64,000 nt of DNA. It comes from Achromobacter mucicolens (lineage in GTDB: Bacteria; Pseudomonadota; Gammaproteobacteria; Burkholderiales; Burkholderiaceae_B). Below are positions 50,768 to 60,413 of the stretch, in pieces. The translations under genes and the position numbers were made by a program. The notes under the pieces were generated by a model. It ran no database searches and was not told the DNA's origin. It was given only the letters and a program-made list of their open reading frames with translations. The stretch is taken from positions 1 through 64,000 of the forward strand of contig NZ_CADIJP010000017.1 in the NCBI RefSeq assembly GCF_902859725.1. The letters run 5' to 3'. Position 1 is the first letter of the stretch. Every line of letters starts with the position of its first letter.

Positions 50768-51243
50768 GGGGGGAAGGGGCGCTGTTACATATTGGGGCGG
50801 GCCGGGATCCGCTGCGTCAAAAGAAGCTTGCCATTCCTCGTTCTGGTGTTCCAAAGGGCAACCACCAGTCCTACAAGGCGGCTCTGGCGCCGCCAAGCTT
50901 CCTGCGCACGTAGCCCGAAAGGCACGCCGCGGACAGGCCTGGGATCAGAAGACCGAGCTGGCGGTGCAGCTCGCGTGCGCCATCGCCTACGCGGCGGTGA
51001 CGATCAGATCGGCGTCCTGCAGTTGAGCCGTGGCGGCACCCGTGGCGAACCGCGCGGCGGGCGGCAGTGATATGGGCTGCATATCGATATCCGGTTTCCG
51101 AGAATGCGGCGTTGTGCTGCGTGAATGCTGGCTTTGCGCGTTGTGACCCCGCGAGGTCATGACGACATTGCGCATCGGTATTTTGTCCGGTGCGCGGCCC
51201 GATCCTATCCTGCCCGCATGACAACTCACCATTGAGGTGCAGC
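50768..51243. other. Gene-free stretch between groES and the TauD-family gene
   Basis: About 475 bp with no convincing gene; short reading frames on the minus strand (up to about 120 codons) look like non-coding or decayed sequence. TGACC and GGTCA form a 5-bp inverted repeat at 51146-51161, which could be a regulator site for the downstream dioxygenase. A sequence encoding A-T-A-Q-L-Q-D-A-D-L-I-V-T-A-A ends at 50987 on the minus strand and may be a decayed gene tail. Confidence 0.4.
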
Positions 51244-52266
51244 ATGGGCAGTCACAACAGTCGCACACAGGAAGCAGCGGTACGCCCCGCGCTTCTGGAC
51301 ATAAGGCCGCTTTCGGTCTTCACCGGCGCGGAAATATATGGGGTGGATCTGCGCGAGCCGCTCACGCCGGCGCTCGTGGCGGCCATCCGCGCCGCGCTCG
51401 ACCGCTGGAAGGTCGTGTTCTTTCGCGACCAACATATCGATCACGCGCAGCACCTGGAGTTCGCGCGTCATTTCGGCCAGCCGACCAGCGCGCACCCGTA
51501 CGATGCCAACCCACCGGAAGGGTATCCCCAGATCCGCACGATTTCATCGGCATCGACCAGCGGCCGTCGAGGCGAGCGCTGGCACACCGACGTGACCGGC
51601 GTGGTCAATCCGCCGTCCGCCTCCATCCTGCGCGCGGGTGACCAGGTGCCGCCTTATGGCGGTGACACGCTGTTCACGAACCTCGTCGCGGCCTACCGCC
51701 ATCTGTCGCCCGCCCTCCAGGCGCTGGCCGATGGGCTGTGGGCACGCCATCAGTTCGGGGGCTACAACGGCGACTTCGACAACGAGACGGTGTACGCGCA
51801 ACGCGTCCGTGCCGAGCCGCGTGTGGCGGATCATCCGGTGGTACGGGTGCTGCCCGAGACCGGCGAGCGCGCGCTGTTCGTGAACCCCGGCTTCACGCGC
51901 CGCATCCTGGGCCTGAGCGAAGTCGAGTCGCGGCACGTGCTGAATCTGTTCTTCGAGGCGATCACGCAGCCCGAGTACGTTGCCCGCTTTCGTTGGGCGC
52001 CGGGCAGCATCGCCTTTTGGGACAACCGCGCTACTGCGCACCAGGGCCCCGGCGATTTCGCCTATCTCGATCGCGAACGTGTGCTCTATCGCATCACGCT
52101 GGCAGGCGAAGTGCCGGTCGGCGTGGACGGCCGCGAGTCGGTCGCCGTGGCGGGCGGGCGCTTTGCGGCGCACGACGACAGCGGCGCGCCTGCGGCCGAC
52201 GGCCTTGCCAGGCAAGGCTTGAGTCAGGGCGTCGGCCAGGACGCGATCCAACCCGAATTGGTTTGA
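51244..52266 (+). CDS. TauD/TfdA-family Fe(II)/2-oxoglutarate dioxygenase
   Basis: A 340-residue enzyme. Iron ligands H114 and D116 (W-H-T-D-V) and H266 (A-T-A-H-Q-G-P-G-D), plus the 2-oxoglutarate arginine region R277-E-R-V-L-Y-R283, are present. Family members release sulfite from taurine or alkylsulfonates, or hydroxylate other acids. A GAGG box precedes ATG 51244. The Bug binding protein follows 15 nt downstream, suggesting that the pair handles one imported compound; substrate unknown. Confidence 0.9.
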   Translation: MGSHNSRTQEAAVRPALLDIRPLSVFTGAEIYGVDLREPLTPALVAAIRAALDRWKVVFFRDQHIDHAQHLEFARHFGQPTSAHPYDANPPEGYPQIRTISSASTSGRRGERWHTDVTGVVNPPSASILRAGDQVPPYGGDTLFTNLVAAYRHLSPALQALADGLWARHQFGGYNGDFDNETVYAQRVRAEPRVADHPVVRVLPETGERALFVNPGFTRRILGLSEVESRHVLNLFFEAITQPEYVARFRWAPGSIAFWDNRATAHQGPGDFAYLDRERVLYRITLAGEVPVGVDGRESVAVAGGRFAAHDDSGAPAADGLARQGLSQGVGQDAIQPELV

Positions 52267-52281
52267 AGCAGGAGAAGTCTC

Positions 52282-53292
52282 ATGAACCGCAAGACCTTTT
52301 TGAAGAGCGGCCTGGGCGCCGCGATCGCCGTTGCCGCCGGGCTCGCGCTTTGGTCCGGATCGGGCGCCGCGCCCGTGGCCACCGAGGAAGCCGCGCGCTA
52401 TCCGAACCGCCCCGTCAAGATCATCGTGCCGGTGGCGGCGGGCGGCAGCGCGGACAAGCTGGCGCGCACGGTGGCGCAGCGCCTGGGAGAGAGATGGCAG
52501 CAGAGCGTCGTGGTCGAGAACCAGCCAGGCGCCAGCAGCGCGATCGGCAACGCAGCGGTTGCGCATGCCAAGCCAGACGGCTATACCTTGCTGCTCAGCG
52601 GCGACGCCCTGTCGCTCAATGCGCTGCAAGACACGCGGGCCTACGATCCCGAGCGCGATCTCGTGGGCGTCACCAAGGCCGTGACCAATCCCCAGTTGCT
52701 GGTGGTACGGCCCGGGCTGGGCGTGAAGACGTTCCAGGAGTTCGCGGAACTCGTGCGAAAGCGCCCCGGCGAGATCACGCTGGCGTTGCCGGGCGGCACG
52801 GGCAGCCTGCAGCACCTGGCCGTTGAATTGCTCAACGAGCGGATCGGCGCCAAGACCAACCAGATTCCGTATCCGGGCGGGGGGCCGGCGTCGCTCGATG
52901 TGCTGGGCGGACACGTGGACGCGATGCTGATCACACTGGCCGCCGCGACCGAGAACGTGCGAAGCGGAAAACTCGTGGCCCTGGCGGTCACGACGACATA
53001 CCGGTCCAAGGCGCTACCCGACGTGCCGACCTTGCAGGAAGCTGGGTTGAAGGACTACGAGGTGGAGAGCTGGCAGGGCCTGTCCGCGCCGGCCGGCACG
53101 CCCAAGGCGGTGATCGACCGCATCAACCGCGACGTCGTGGCGGTGCTGCGCGAGCCGAAGACCGCAGCCTTGCTCGAGAACCTGGGCTTCACGCTGGCCG
53201 CGACGCCGCCGCAGGACGTCGACCGGACTGTGTCAGAGGATATCGCGACCTATCGGCGTGTGCTGTCCGGCACGGGCGTGGCTTTGAAATAA
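52282..53292 (+). CDS. Bug-type (TctC family) periplasmic binding protein
   Basis: A 336-residue binding protein with a Tat/Sec-like signal (R-K-T-F-L-K-S near the start, then a hydrophobic stretch to about residue 30). The Bug motifs Y-P-N-R-P-V-K-I-I-V-P near 41 and A-K-P-D-G-Y-T-L-L near 98 are present. Such proteins abound in Bordetella/Achromobacter, often without their own permease. None of the TctAB type lies nearby. It probably binds the substrate of the upstream dioxygenase or acts as a sensor. Confidence 0.92.
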   Translation: MNRKTFLKSGLGAAIAVAAGLALWSGSGAAPVATEEAARYPNRPVKIIVPVAAGGSADKLARTVAQRLGERWQQSVVVENQPGASSAIGNAAVAHAKPDGYTLLLSGDALSLNALQDTRAYDPERDLVGVTKAVTNPQLLVVRPGLGVKTFQEFAELVRKRPGEITLALPGGTGSLQHLAVELLNERIGAKTNQIPYPGGGPASLDVLGGHVDAMLITLAAATENVRSGKLVALAVTTTYRSKALPDVPTLQEAGLKDYEVESWQGLSAPAGTPKAVIDRINRDVVAVLREPKTAALLENLGFTLAATPPQDVDRTVSEDIATYRRVLSGTGVALK

Positions 53293-53412
53293 GGGCCGAG
53301 GCGTTCACGCCGCGGTACGCCCACAACAGCGCGCCGCGTTGGCCACGACGCCGCTTACGGCCTTGTTTGTACTGAAGACCGTGGGCCGCGTGGTCATCGC
53401 CCTCTCGAGGGC

Positions 53413-55179
53413 TCAGGCGCGTAGACGCTGAGGCGTGGTGTCGGACAGGATGCCAGTCCCGTCGCCGCCGGGTACCGATGCCAGCAGCTCGCGCGTGTAG
53501 GGGTGGCTTGGCGATTGCCACAGCGCGTCGGGCGTGCCGCGGTCGACGATGCGGCCGGCCTGCATTACCAGCACGCGGTCGCAGAAGTACCTGATCACCG
53601 ACAGATCGTGCGAGATGAAGAGATAGCTCAACCCTAGCTCGGCCTTGAGATCGGACAGCAGGTTGAGGATCTGTGCCTGGACCGAGACGTCCAGCGCGGA
53701 GACGGGCTCGTCCAGTACGAGCAGGCGTGGGCGGGCGATCAGCGCTCGCGCGATGCCGATGCGCTGGCGCTGTCCGCCCGAGAACTGATTGGGGTAGCGC
53801 CGCGCGGCGTCGGCGGGCAGTCCGACCTGGCGCAGTATCGCTTCGGTGCGCGCGGCACGCTCGTGTCGGTCGCGCACGCCATGCGCTTGCTGCACCGCCC
53901 CGAGGATACTGCCGACGGTGTGCCGGGGGTTGAGCGATGCATACGGATCCTGGAACACCATCTGCACGTGGCGGCGCCACGGTTTGAGCGCGCGCTCGCT
54001 CAGGGCCAACAGGTCGGTGCCATCGAATCGGACCGTGCCGGCATGTGCCGGCGTCAGGCGCAGCAGCGTGCGCGACAGCGTGGATTTGCCGCAGCCAGAT
54101 TCGCCCACGAGTCCGAGCGTTTCGCCAGGCAGGATGTCGAAATCCACGCCGTCGACGGCCGTGACCGCACCGCGCGGACCGGGATAGCGGGTCTGCAGGT
54201 CGTGCACCGCGAGCAGGGGCGGGGCATCGGCCGGGATGGTTCGCGAGATGCGCACGGGCTCGGGCCGCACGACCTCGAAATGACGTGCGATGCCTTGCGC
54301 ATCCCGCTGCACGCGGATCTCAGGAAGGCGGCCGCCGCCGCGCGCGAGCTCGGTGCGTGCAGACGCGCCCGCATGCAGGGACGCGGCCAGCAGGCCGCGG
54401 GTGTAGGGGTGCGCCGGCGCCGCGTAGAGGCGTTCGACAGGCGCGCGTTCCACGGCGATACCGTCGTGCATCACGATGACCTGATCGGCGCGCTCGCGCA
54501 CCACGCCCAGGTCGTGCGTGATCAGGAGCAGCGCCATGCCGAGTTCCTGTCGAAGGCTGTCGAGCAGGGATAGGACCTGCGCCTGCACCGTCACGTCGAG
54601 CGCAGTCGTGGGCTCGTCGGCCACGAGCAGCCGGGGGCCGCACGCGATTGCCATCGCGATCATGACGCGCTGGCGCTGTCCGCCCGACAACTGGTGCGGA
54701 TAGTCGTGCACGCGCTGGGCCGCGCGCGGGATGCGCACGCGTTCCAGCAGCGCGATGACCCGTGCGTCGAGTTGCGCCTTGGGCACGTCCTCGTGGCACC
54801 GGATGGCCTCGGCAATCTGCTGCCCGATGGTGTGTACGGGGTTCAGCGAGGTCATGGGCTCCTGGAAGATCATGGCGATCTCGCGCCCGCGCAATCGCCG
54901 GAACGCGGGCTCCGGCAGGGCCGTGAGCTCCTCGCCGTCGAGGCGCACCGATCCCGCCACTGCGGCGCCCGGCGCGAGCAGTCGCATCAGTGCGAGCGCC
55001 GTGGTGGATTTGCCGCAGCCGGACTCGCCGACCAGCGCCAGGGTCTGTCCGGCGGCAAGATCGAAATCCAGGCCGCGCACGGCGTGGTGGACGCCGCCCG
55101 GTACGGAAAATCGCACGTTCAGGTCGCGCACGGAAAGCAGGGGCGTGGACGACGCCAGGGGGGAGGAAAGCGTGGACAT
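53413..55179 (-). CDS. Fused dipeptide/glutathione-type ABC transporter ATPase (DppDF/GsiA-like)
   Basis: A 588-residue protein with two complete ATPase cassettes. Each has Walker [10 protein letters not shown] (near 47 and 345), signature S-G-G-Q-R-Q-R and Walker B L-L-V-A-D-E-P or L-L-V-L-D-E-P, followed by oligopeptide-transporter C-terminal segments. It energises the permeases encoded just upstream (16-nt gap). ATG 55179 places the first cassette at the usual distance. Confidence 0.93.
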   Translation of the reverse strand: MSTLSSPLASSTPLLSVRDLNVRFSVPGGVHHAVRGLDFDLAAGQTLALVGESGCGKSTTALALMRLLAPGAAVAGSVRLDGEELTALPEPAFRRLRGREIAMIFQEPMTSLNPVHTIGQQIAEAIRCHEDVPKAQLDARVIALLERVRIPRAAQRVHDYPHQLSGGQRQRVMIAMAIACGPRLLVADEPTTALDVTVQAQVLSLLDSLRQELGMALLLITHDLGVVRERADQVIVMHDGIAVERAPVERLYAAPAHPYTRGLLAASLHAGASARTELARGGGRLPEIRVQRDAQGIARHFEVVRPEPVRISRTIPADAPPLLAVHDLQTRYPGPRGAVTAVDGVDFDILPGETLGLVGESGCGKSTLSRTLLRLTPAHAGTVRFDGTDLLALSERALKPWRRHVQMVFQDPYASLNPRHTVGSILGAVQQAHGVRDRHERAARTEAILRQVGLPADAARRYPNQFSGGQRQRIGIARALIARPRLLVLDEPVSALDVSVQAQILNLLSDLKAELGLSYLFISHDLSVIRYFCDRVLVMQAGRIVDRGTPDALWQSPSHPYTRELLASVPGGDGTGILSDTTPQRLRA

Positions 55180-55195
55180 GCGGGCAGAACTCCGA

Positions 55196-56062
55196 TCAGC
55201 GCGCCAGCCGGGGATTGAAGGCGTCGTTCGCCGCGTCGCCCAGCAGATTGAGTGCGAGCACGGTTGCGACGATGGACAGCCCCGGCAGCGCTGCGAGGTA
55301 CCAAGCGGTGCGCAGCATCTCGCGCGCATCGCCGATCATGCTGCCCCATGAGACCACGTTGGGATCGCCCAGGCTCATGAACGACAGCGCCGACTCCATA
55401 AGGATGGCGTTGGCCACCAGCACAGAGGTGGTCACGATGATTGGGGGCAGCGCATTGGGCAGGATTTCTGCCAGGACGATGCGCAGATGCCCATAGCCCT
55501 GGGCTCGCGCCGCCTGCACGAATTCGGCATGGACCAGGGAACGGAACTCCGCGCGGACGAGGCGCGCGACGACGGGCCATGACGAGACACCGATCGCCAG
55601 CGCGATCACGCCCACGGAGGGCTGGGCAATAGCCACGATCACGATCACGAGCAGGAATGATGGAATGGTCTGGAACAGTTCCGTGAGCCGCACAAGCACG
55701 CGATCTGCCCAGCCACCGAAATAGCCCGCCGCGGCGCCGACGCTGACGCCGATCGTCAGCGACAGGGCGGCCGCGGCCAGGCCCACGAGCAGCGAGACGC
55801 GCGCCCCATGGGCCAGACCGGCCGCCACGTCACGTCCCATCGTGTCCGTGCCGAGCGGGAACTCGGGGTCTTGACTGGGCCACAACAGCGGCGTGCCCAC
55901 CATGTCCAGCGGGTCGTGGGGAAAGAGCCAGGGCGCGCCCAGCGCCGCTGCCGCGATCACGGCGAGAAGCACGAGGCCGGCCAGCGCGGCAGGGTTGGCA
56001 AGAAATCGGCCGAGCGTGCTGGCACGCCAGGCGGCGGGATGGGGCAGGGAGGACGTCGTCAT
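55196..56062 (-). CDS. Peptide/nickel-type ABC transporter permease (DppC-like)
   Basis: A 288-residue inner-membrane permease with an N-terminal OppC-N segment and about five further TM helices. L-G-T-D-T-M-G-R-D near 92 and the E-A-A/A-R-A-Q-G-Y-G coupling loop near 190 are typical. It pairs with the DppB-like permease. Confidence 0.92.
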   Translation of the reverse strand: MTTSSLPHPAAWRASTLGRFLANPAALAGLVLLAVIAAAALGAPWLFPHDPLDMVGTPLLWPSQDPEFPLGTDTMGRDVAAGLAHGARVSLLVGLAAAALSLTIGVSVGAAAGYFGGWADRVLVRLTELFQTIPSFLLVIVIVAIAQPSVGVIALAIGVSSWPVVARLVRAEFRSLVHAEFVQAARAQGYGHLRIVLAEILPNALPPIIVTTSVLVANAILMESALSFMSLGDPNVVSWGSMIGDAREMLRTAWYLAALPGLSIVATVLALNLLGDAANDAFNPRLAR

Positions 56063-56117
56063 GCGGGGGCGGGGTGGGGCAAGGATCGGAGAATCGGCGA
56101 AGGGCGGAGCGCGCGGC

Positions 56118-57131
56118 TCAACGCGCCCGCACGCGGGGGTCGAGCGCGGCCTGGGCCAGGTCGACGACGATGTTCGCCACGATCACCAGCAGCGACGACA
56201 GGATCAGGATGCCCATCAGCACCACGTAATCGCGCGCCATCACGGACTCGTAGGCGAGCCGGCCGAGGCCGGGCCAACTGAACACGGTCTCCACCACGAC
56301 CGCGCCGCCGAGCAGGGTGCCGAAGTTCAGGCCCGCGACGGTGAGTACGGGCATGAGCGCATTGCGCAACACATGGCGCAGCGTGACTCGCAGCGGCGCG
56401 GCACCTTTCGCGCGGGCGGTGCGCACGAAGTCCTGGCGGCTCACTTCGAGCATGGCGGCGCGGGTGAGGCGCGAAAAGATGGCGACGTAGAAGCCGGCAA
56501 GCGCCAGCGTCGGCAGGACCAGGTGGCGCGCCACGTCCAGCACGTGCGCGAGTCCGGTCTCATCGGTGCCCAGGGTGCTGACGCCGCCGGGCGGCAGCCA
56601 GCCCAGATGCACCGACAGCAGGATGATGGCCATGAGGCCGAGCCAGAACCCGGGCGTCGAGTACAGCAGCAGCGCGGCGAGCGACAGGACCCGATCCGGC
56701 CAACGACCCACGAACGAGGCCATCACCGTGCCGAGCATGACGCCGGCGATCAGCGCGGCGGCCAGCGCCGTGCTCATGAGCAACGCCGTGTTGCCGATGC
56801 GGCTCGCGATCAGGTCCACGACGGGGGTGTTGTAGCGAGGCGAGAGGCCGAGATCGAGCCGCACGAGGTGCTGCAGATAGTTGCCGAGCTGTTGCAGCAC
56901 GGGCAGGTCCAGCCCGAAGTGCCGGCGTGTGGCGGCCATGCTGTCGGCCGTGGCCGAGCCGGACTCCGCCGCGATGACGTCCGCCGCGTCCCCGGGCACG
57001 GCCTGCATCAGGAAGAAGCTCAGGAGGATCACCCCGGCCACCGTGGGAAGCGCATGCAGCAGGGCGCGCGCGGCGGTGCGCCCCAGGGCGGGCAGGCGCG
57101 AGAAGCGGGAAGGGGAAGCGGTCGATGACAT
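56118..57131 (-). CDS. Peptide/nickel-type ABC transporter permease (DppB-like)
   Basis: A 337-residue inner-membrane permease of six TM helices. F-F-L-M-Q-A-V-P-G-D near 41 and the R-T-A-R-A-K-G-A loop near 235 are DppB features. It is the first gene of a three-gene transporter operon that contains no substrate-binding protein. Confidence 0.92.
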   Translation of the reverse strand: MSSTASPSRFSRLPALGRTAARALLHALPTVAGVILLSFFLMQAVPGDAADVIAAESGSATADSMAATRRHFGLDLPVLQQLGNYLQHLVRLDLGLSPRYNTPVVDLIASRIGNTALLMSTALAAALIAGVMLGTVMASFVGRWPDRVLSLAALLLYSTPGFWLGLMAIILLSVHLGWLPPGGVSTLGTDETGLAHVLDVARHLVLPTLALAGFYVAIFSRLTRAAMLEVSRQDFVRTARAKGAAPLRVTLRHVLRNALMPVLTVAGLNFGTLLGGAVVVETVFSWPGLGRLAYESVMARDYVVLMGILILSSLLVIVANIVVDLAQAALDPRVRAR

Positions 57132-57370
57132 GGCGGTCGTGAAGCGAGGATGGGCCGATCGTAGCGGCGGCCCGCGTTCACCGGCTACGAAGCAAAGCGC
57201 ATATGCAAAGTCGGAATCGCAACAGGGGCGAGCGGCGGCGGGTTGGGTGGCCCAGTCTCATATCCATAGTTGAAAGGCTTCTTTGCCAGCAGGCATGGCG
57301 ACACGCACGATGACTGCACTTTCCGGCTGGCGAAACGCCGCCTTTCTCTACTCATCAAGGTGATGGTCCT

Positions 57371-58234
57371 ATGGCACGACAAGAACTCCAACGCCGCGTC
57401 TCGCGCCATGCGCGCCGCTTTGCCCTGCGTGCGGGCGCCGCTCTCGGCCTGCTCGTCTGCATGGGGCTTGCCCACGCCGACGCCACGCAGGACAAGATCC
57501 GTGAACGCGGCAAGGTGACGATCGGTGTCCTGGCCAACGGGGGCGTGTTCGGCTCGCTCGATCCCGCCACGCAGCAACTGGTGGGATGGAACCCCGAACT
57601 GGCGCGCAAGCTGGGCGAAGACCTCGGCGTGCCAGTGGAACTGGTGCAGGTGCAGACGCCGACCCGTGTGCAGTTCCTGATCTCTGGCAAAGTCGATCTC
57701 CTGATCGCGTCGATGGAGCTCAATCCCGAGCGCGCAGATATCCTCGGGTACGCGCCCACGCCGTTCTATCGCGTGGGCGGCGCGGCTGCGACGCGCAAGA
57801 ACAGCGGCGTGGCGCGGTGGGAAGACCTGCGCGGCAAGCCCGTATGCGTGTCGCAGGGATCGAGCTACGCCAAGCCGCTGGCCGCCGAATACGGCGCCGA
57901 CGTGAAGGGCTACAAGACTTCCTCGGATTCGCTGCTGGCGCTCAAAGGTGGCCTGTGCGTGGCGGCGGTGCACGACTCCACGCTCATCCATCCGCTACTG
58001 AAGAACAACCCTGAGTGGACCGACTTCCATGCGCCCATCGCGACGGATGTGTTGCCGGCGAACTCGGTGGTCTGGACCCGCAAGGGCGAGGCGGACACCA
58101 TCGCCGCCGTCGACAAGGTGATCCAGGGCTGGCATCGCAGCGGCTGGCTCATCCAGACCGAACAGCGCCTGGGCATCACGCCGCCGCAGCCCTTGCTGCA
58201 AGAGCTGCACGACAAGGCCGTCAAGGGGAGCTGA
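57371..58234 (+). CDS. Amino-acid ABC transporter binding protein (first paralogue)
   Basis: A 287-residue periplasmic protein. A basic N-terminus and hydrophobic signal (to about residue 37, A-H-A) precede a type II amino-acid-binding fold: D-K-I-R-E-R-G-K-V-T-I-G-V near 41, F-L-I-S-G-K-V-D-L-L-I near 100, and C-V-S-Q-G-S-S near 158. It is 2 nt upstream of a paralogue sharing roughly half of its residues by eye. Together with the following permeases and ATPase it forms a polar amino-acid importer. Confidence 0.9.
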   Translation: MARQELQRRVSRHARRFALRAGAALGLLVCMGLAHADATQDKIRERGKVTIGVLANGGVFGSLDPATQQLVGWNPELARKLGEDLGVPVELVQVQTPTRVQFLISGKVDLLIASMELNPERADILGYAPTPFYRVGGAAATRKNSGVARWEDLRGKPVCVSQGSSYAKPLAAEYGADVKGYKTSSDSLLALKGGLCVAAVHDSTLIHPLLKNNPEWTDFHAPIATDVLPANSVVWTRKGEADTIAAVDKVIQGWHRSGWLIQTEQRLGITPPQPLLQELHDKAVKGS

Positions 58235-58236
58235 GC

Positions 58237-59115
58237 ATGGGGCTGCGTTCTATCCCCTCGAACCGTATGGTGGCCGTGGTGGCCGCCGCGGCAGCCGCAC
58301 TCTGCATGGCGGCGCCCGCGCACGCCGATGCCACTCTGGAAAAAGTGCGCCAGCGCGGCAAGCTCGTCGTGGGCGTGGACGGGGCGAGCCCCCCTTTCGG
58401 CGTGCTGGATCCGGCCACCGGCAAGGTGGGCGGTTTTCAGGCCGAACTCGGCGCGGACATCGCGCGGCGGCTCGGCGTGACGCTGGAGACGGTGCCCGTC
58501 ACCGCCTCGACACGGGTGCAGTTCCTGCAGGCGGGCAAGGTCGACCTGCTGATCGCCAACATTCAGTGGACGCAGGAGCGCAGCGAGATCCTGAGCTATG
58601 CGCCCACACCCTACAACCTCGTGGGCGGCGCGGCCATGGTCTCGAAGAAGAGCGGAATCAAGCGCTGGGAAGACCTGCGCGGCAAGGTGGCCTGCGTGTC
58701 TCAAGGCAGCAACTTCGCCAAGCCCTTGCAGGAGACGTACGGCGCGGTGGTGAAGGGATTGCGCAACATTCCCGAATCGCTGCTGGCCCTGAAGGGCGGC
58801 ACCTGCGACGCCTCCGTGCATATCCAGCCGGCGCTCTATGAAACGCTGCACGGCAAGAGCGCCTCGGAGTGGACGGCGTTCGAGCTTGCCACGCCGGACC
58901 AGCTCATTCCGTCGCCCACCGTCATCTGGACGCGCCGCGGGGAAGCCGACACGCGCGCCTTCGTCGACGGCGTGATCCGCGACTGGCACCGCACCGGCCT
59001 GCTCGTCACACAAGCCGAGAAGTGGAACGTCCCGGCTGACTATCTGCGCCAGGCGCGCGAGAAAGCGCAGCGCGGCGAATTCGAGGCCGCCCCGCCCGAA
59101 TCCGCCAAGCCCTGA
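58237..59115 (+). CDS. Amino-acid ABC transporter binding protein (second paralogue)
   Basis: A 292-residue periplasmic binding protein with signal peptide (to about residue 27, A-P-A-H-A). K-V-R-Q-R-G-K-L-V-V-G-V, F-L-Q-A-G-K-V-D-L-L-I and C-V-S-Q-G-S-N parallel the upstream gene. It differs at the likely ligand site (V-D-G-A-S-P-P-F-G versus L-A-N-G-G-V-F-G), so the two may bind different but related ligands. Followed by the aminotransferase. Confidence 0.9.
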   Translation: MGLRSIPSNRMVAVVAAAAAALCMAAPAHADATLEKVRQRGKLVVGVDGASPPFGVLDPATGKVGGFQAELGADIARRLGVTLETVPVTASTRVQFLQAGKVDLLIANIQWTQERSEILSYAPTPYNLVGGAAMVSKKSGIKRWEDLRGKVACVSQGSNFAKPLQETYGAVVKGLRNIPESLLALKGGTCDASVHIQPALYETLHGKSASEWTAFELATPDQLIPSPTVIWTRRGEADTRAFVDGVIRDWHRTGLLVTQAEKWNVPADYLRQAREKAQRGEFEAAPPESAKP

Positions 59116-59153
59116 TTCCGCATCGATCCCCGCACCTGTCCCGGAGCCATTCC

Positions 59154-60413
59154 ATGACTGCCAGCCTGTTTCCTGCCTTGCTGTCGCAACGTGCCCGCGC
59201 TGCCGACGTGTCGCCCATCGCGGCGGCCAGCGCCCAGGCCGCGCGCCTGCGGGCCGAGGGGCGCTCCATCGTCACGCTCACGTCGGGCGAGCCTGATTTC
59301 GACACGCCGCCCGAGCTCAAGCAGGCAGCGGTGGCCGCATTGCAGGCCGGCCAGACCAAGTACACGCCCACCGCCGGTACGTCGGCGCTGCGCGAGGCGG
59401 TCGCGCGCGGCTATGGCGCGCGTCACGATCTGCGCTACGAAGCCGGCGACGTGCTGGTCTCCAACGGCGGCAAGCAGGTGATTTACCTTGCGTTCAACGC
59501 CACGCTGGACCCGGGCGACGAAGTCATCGTGCCCGCGCCTTACTGGCCCACCTTTCCGGACAGCGTGCGCATCAATGCCGGCACGCCCGTGATCGTGCCG
59601 ACCCGCGCGCAAGAGGGCTTCAAGCTCACGCCAGCCGGGCTGCGCCAGGCCCTGTCGCCCCGCACGCGCTGGCTGGTCCTCAACTCGCCCGCCAATCCGA
59701 CGGGCGCGGTCTATAGCGCGGCCGAGCTCGCAGCGCTGGCGGCGGTGTTGCGCCAGCATCCGGACGTGCTGGTACTGTGGGACGAGCTTTACGAAGAGGT
59801 CTGGTTCGGTGAGCCCCCCGCGCACTGGCTAACCGTGGCGCCCGACTTCCAGGGGCGCACGCTGCTGGTCAATGGGGTGTCGAAGGCGTACGCCATGACC
59901 GGCTGGCGGATCGGTTGGGGAACGGGCCCGGCCGGCCTTATCGCCGCGCTGGAGGCGGTGCAGTCTCAAGTGTCGTCCGGACCGAGTTCGGTAGGCCAGG
60001 CCGTTGCGCTTGCCGCCCTGGCGGGTGCGGCGGATGCGTTCGTGGCAGAGGCGCGCGCGGCCTATGGACGCCGGGCGCGCCTGGTGGCGCAGGGCCTGTC
60101 GGCGGTGCCCGGCCTGGACGTGCACGCGCCGGCTGGCGCCTTCTTTGCCTGGATCGGCGTGCAGGGCGTGATCGGCGCGACCCGTCCCGACGGCAAGGTC
60201 ATCGCCGACGACGGCGATTTCACCGGTTGGCTGCTGGATTCCGAGGGCGTGGCCGTGGTGCGCGGCGCTGCGTATGGGCTATCGCCCTATATCCGCCTGT
60301 CCTTCGCCACATCGGACGCGCAACTCGAGCTGGCGGTGGAGCGGATCGCGCGGGCCGTGAAGGCGCTGCGGCCGGCGACGGTCGTACGCCAGGTTGCGCC
60401 GGAGGCCGCATGA
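59154..60413 (+). CDS. PLP-dependent class I aminotransferase
   Basis: A 419-residue aspartate/aromatic-type aminotransferase. S-P-A-N-P-T-G at 178-184, the PLP aspartate in W-D-E-L-Y-E near 209-214 and the PLP lysine K244 in G-V-S-K-A-Y-A-M are present. It lies inside an amino-acid uptake operon, so it may transaminate the imported amino acid. The stop overlaps the permease start (ATGA). Confidence 0.93.
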   Translation: MTASLFPALLSQRARAADVSPIAAASAQAARLRAEGRSIVTLTSGEPDFDTPPELKQAAVAALQAGQTKYTPTAGTSALREAVARGYGARHDLRYEAGDVLVSNGGKQVIYLAFNATLDPGDEVIVPAPYWPTFPDSVRINAGTPVIVPTRAQEGFKLTPAGLRQALSPRTRWLVLNSPANPTGAVYSAAELAALAAVLRQHPDVLVLWDELYEEVWFGEPPAHWLTVAPDFQGRTLLVNGVSKAYAMTGWRIGWGTGPAGLIAALEAVQSQVSSGPSSVGQAVALAALAGAADAFVAEARAAYGRRARLVAQGLSAVPGLDVHAPAGAFFAWIGVQGVIGATRPDGKVIADDGDFTGWLLDSEGVAVVRGAAYGLSPYIRLSFATSDAQLELAVERIARAVKALRPATVVRQVAPEAA

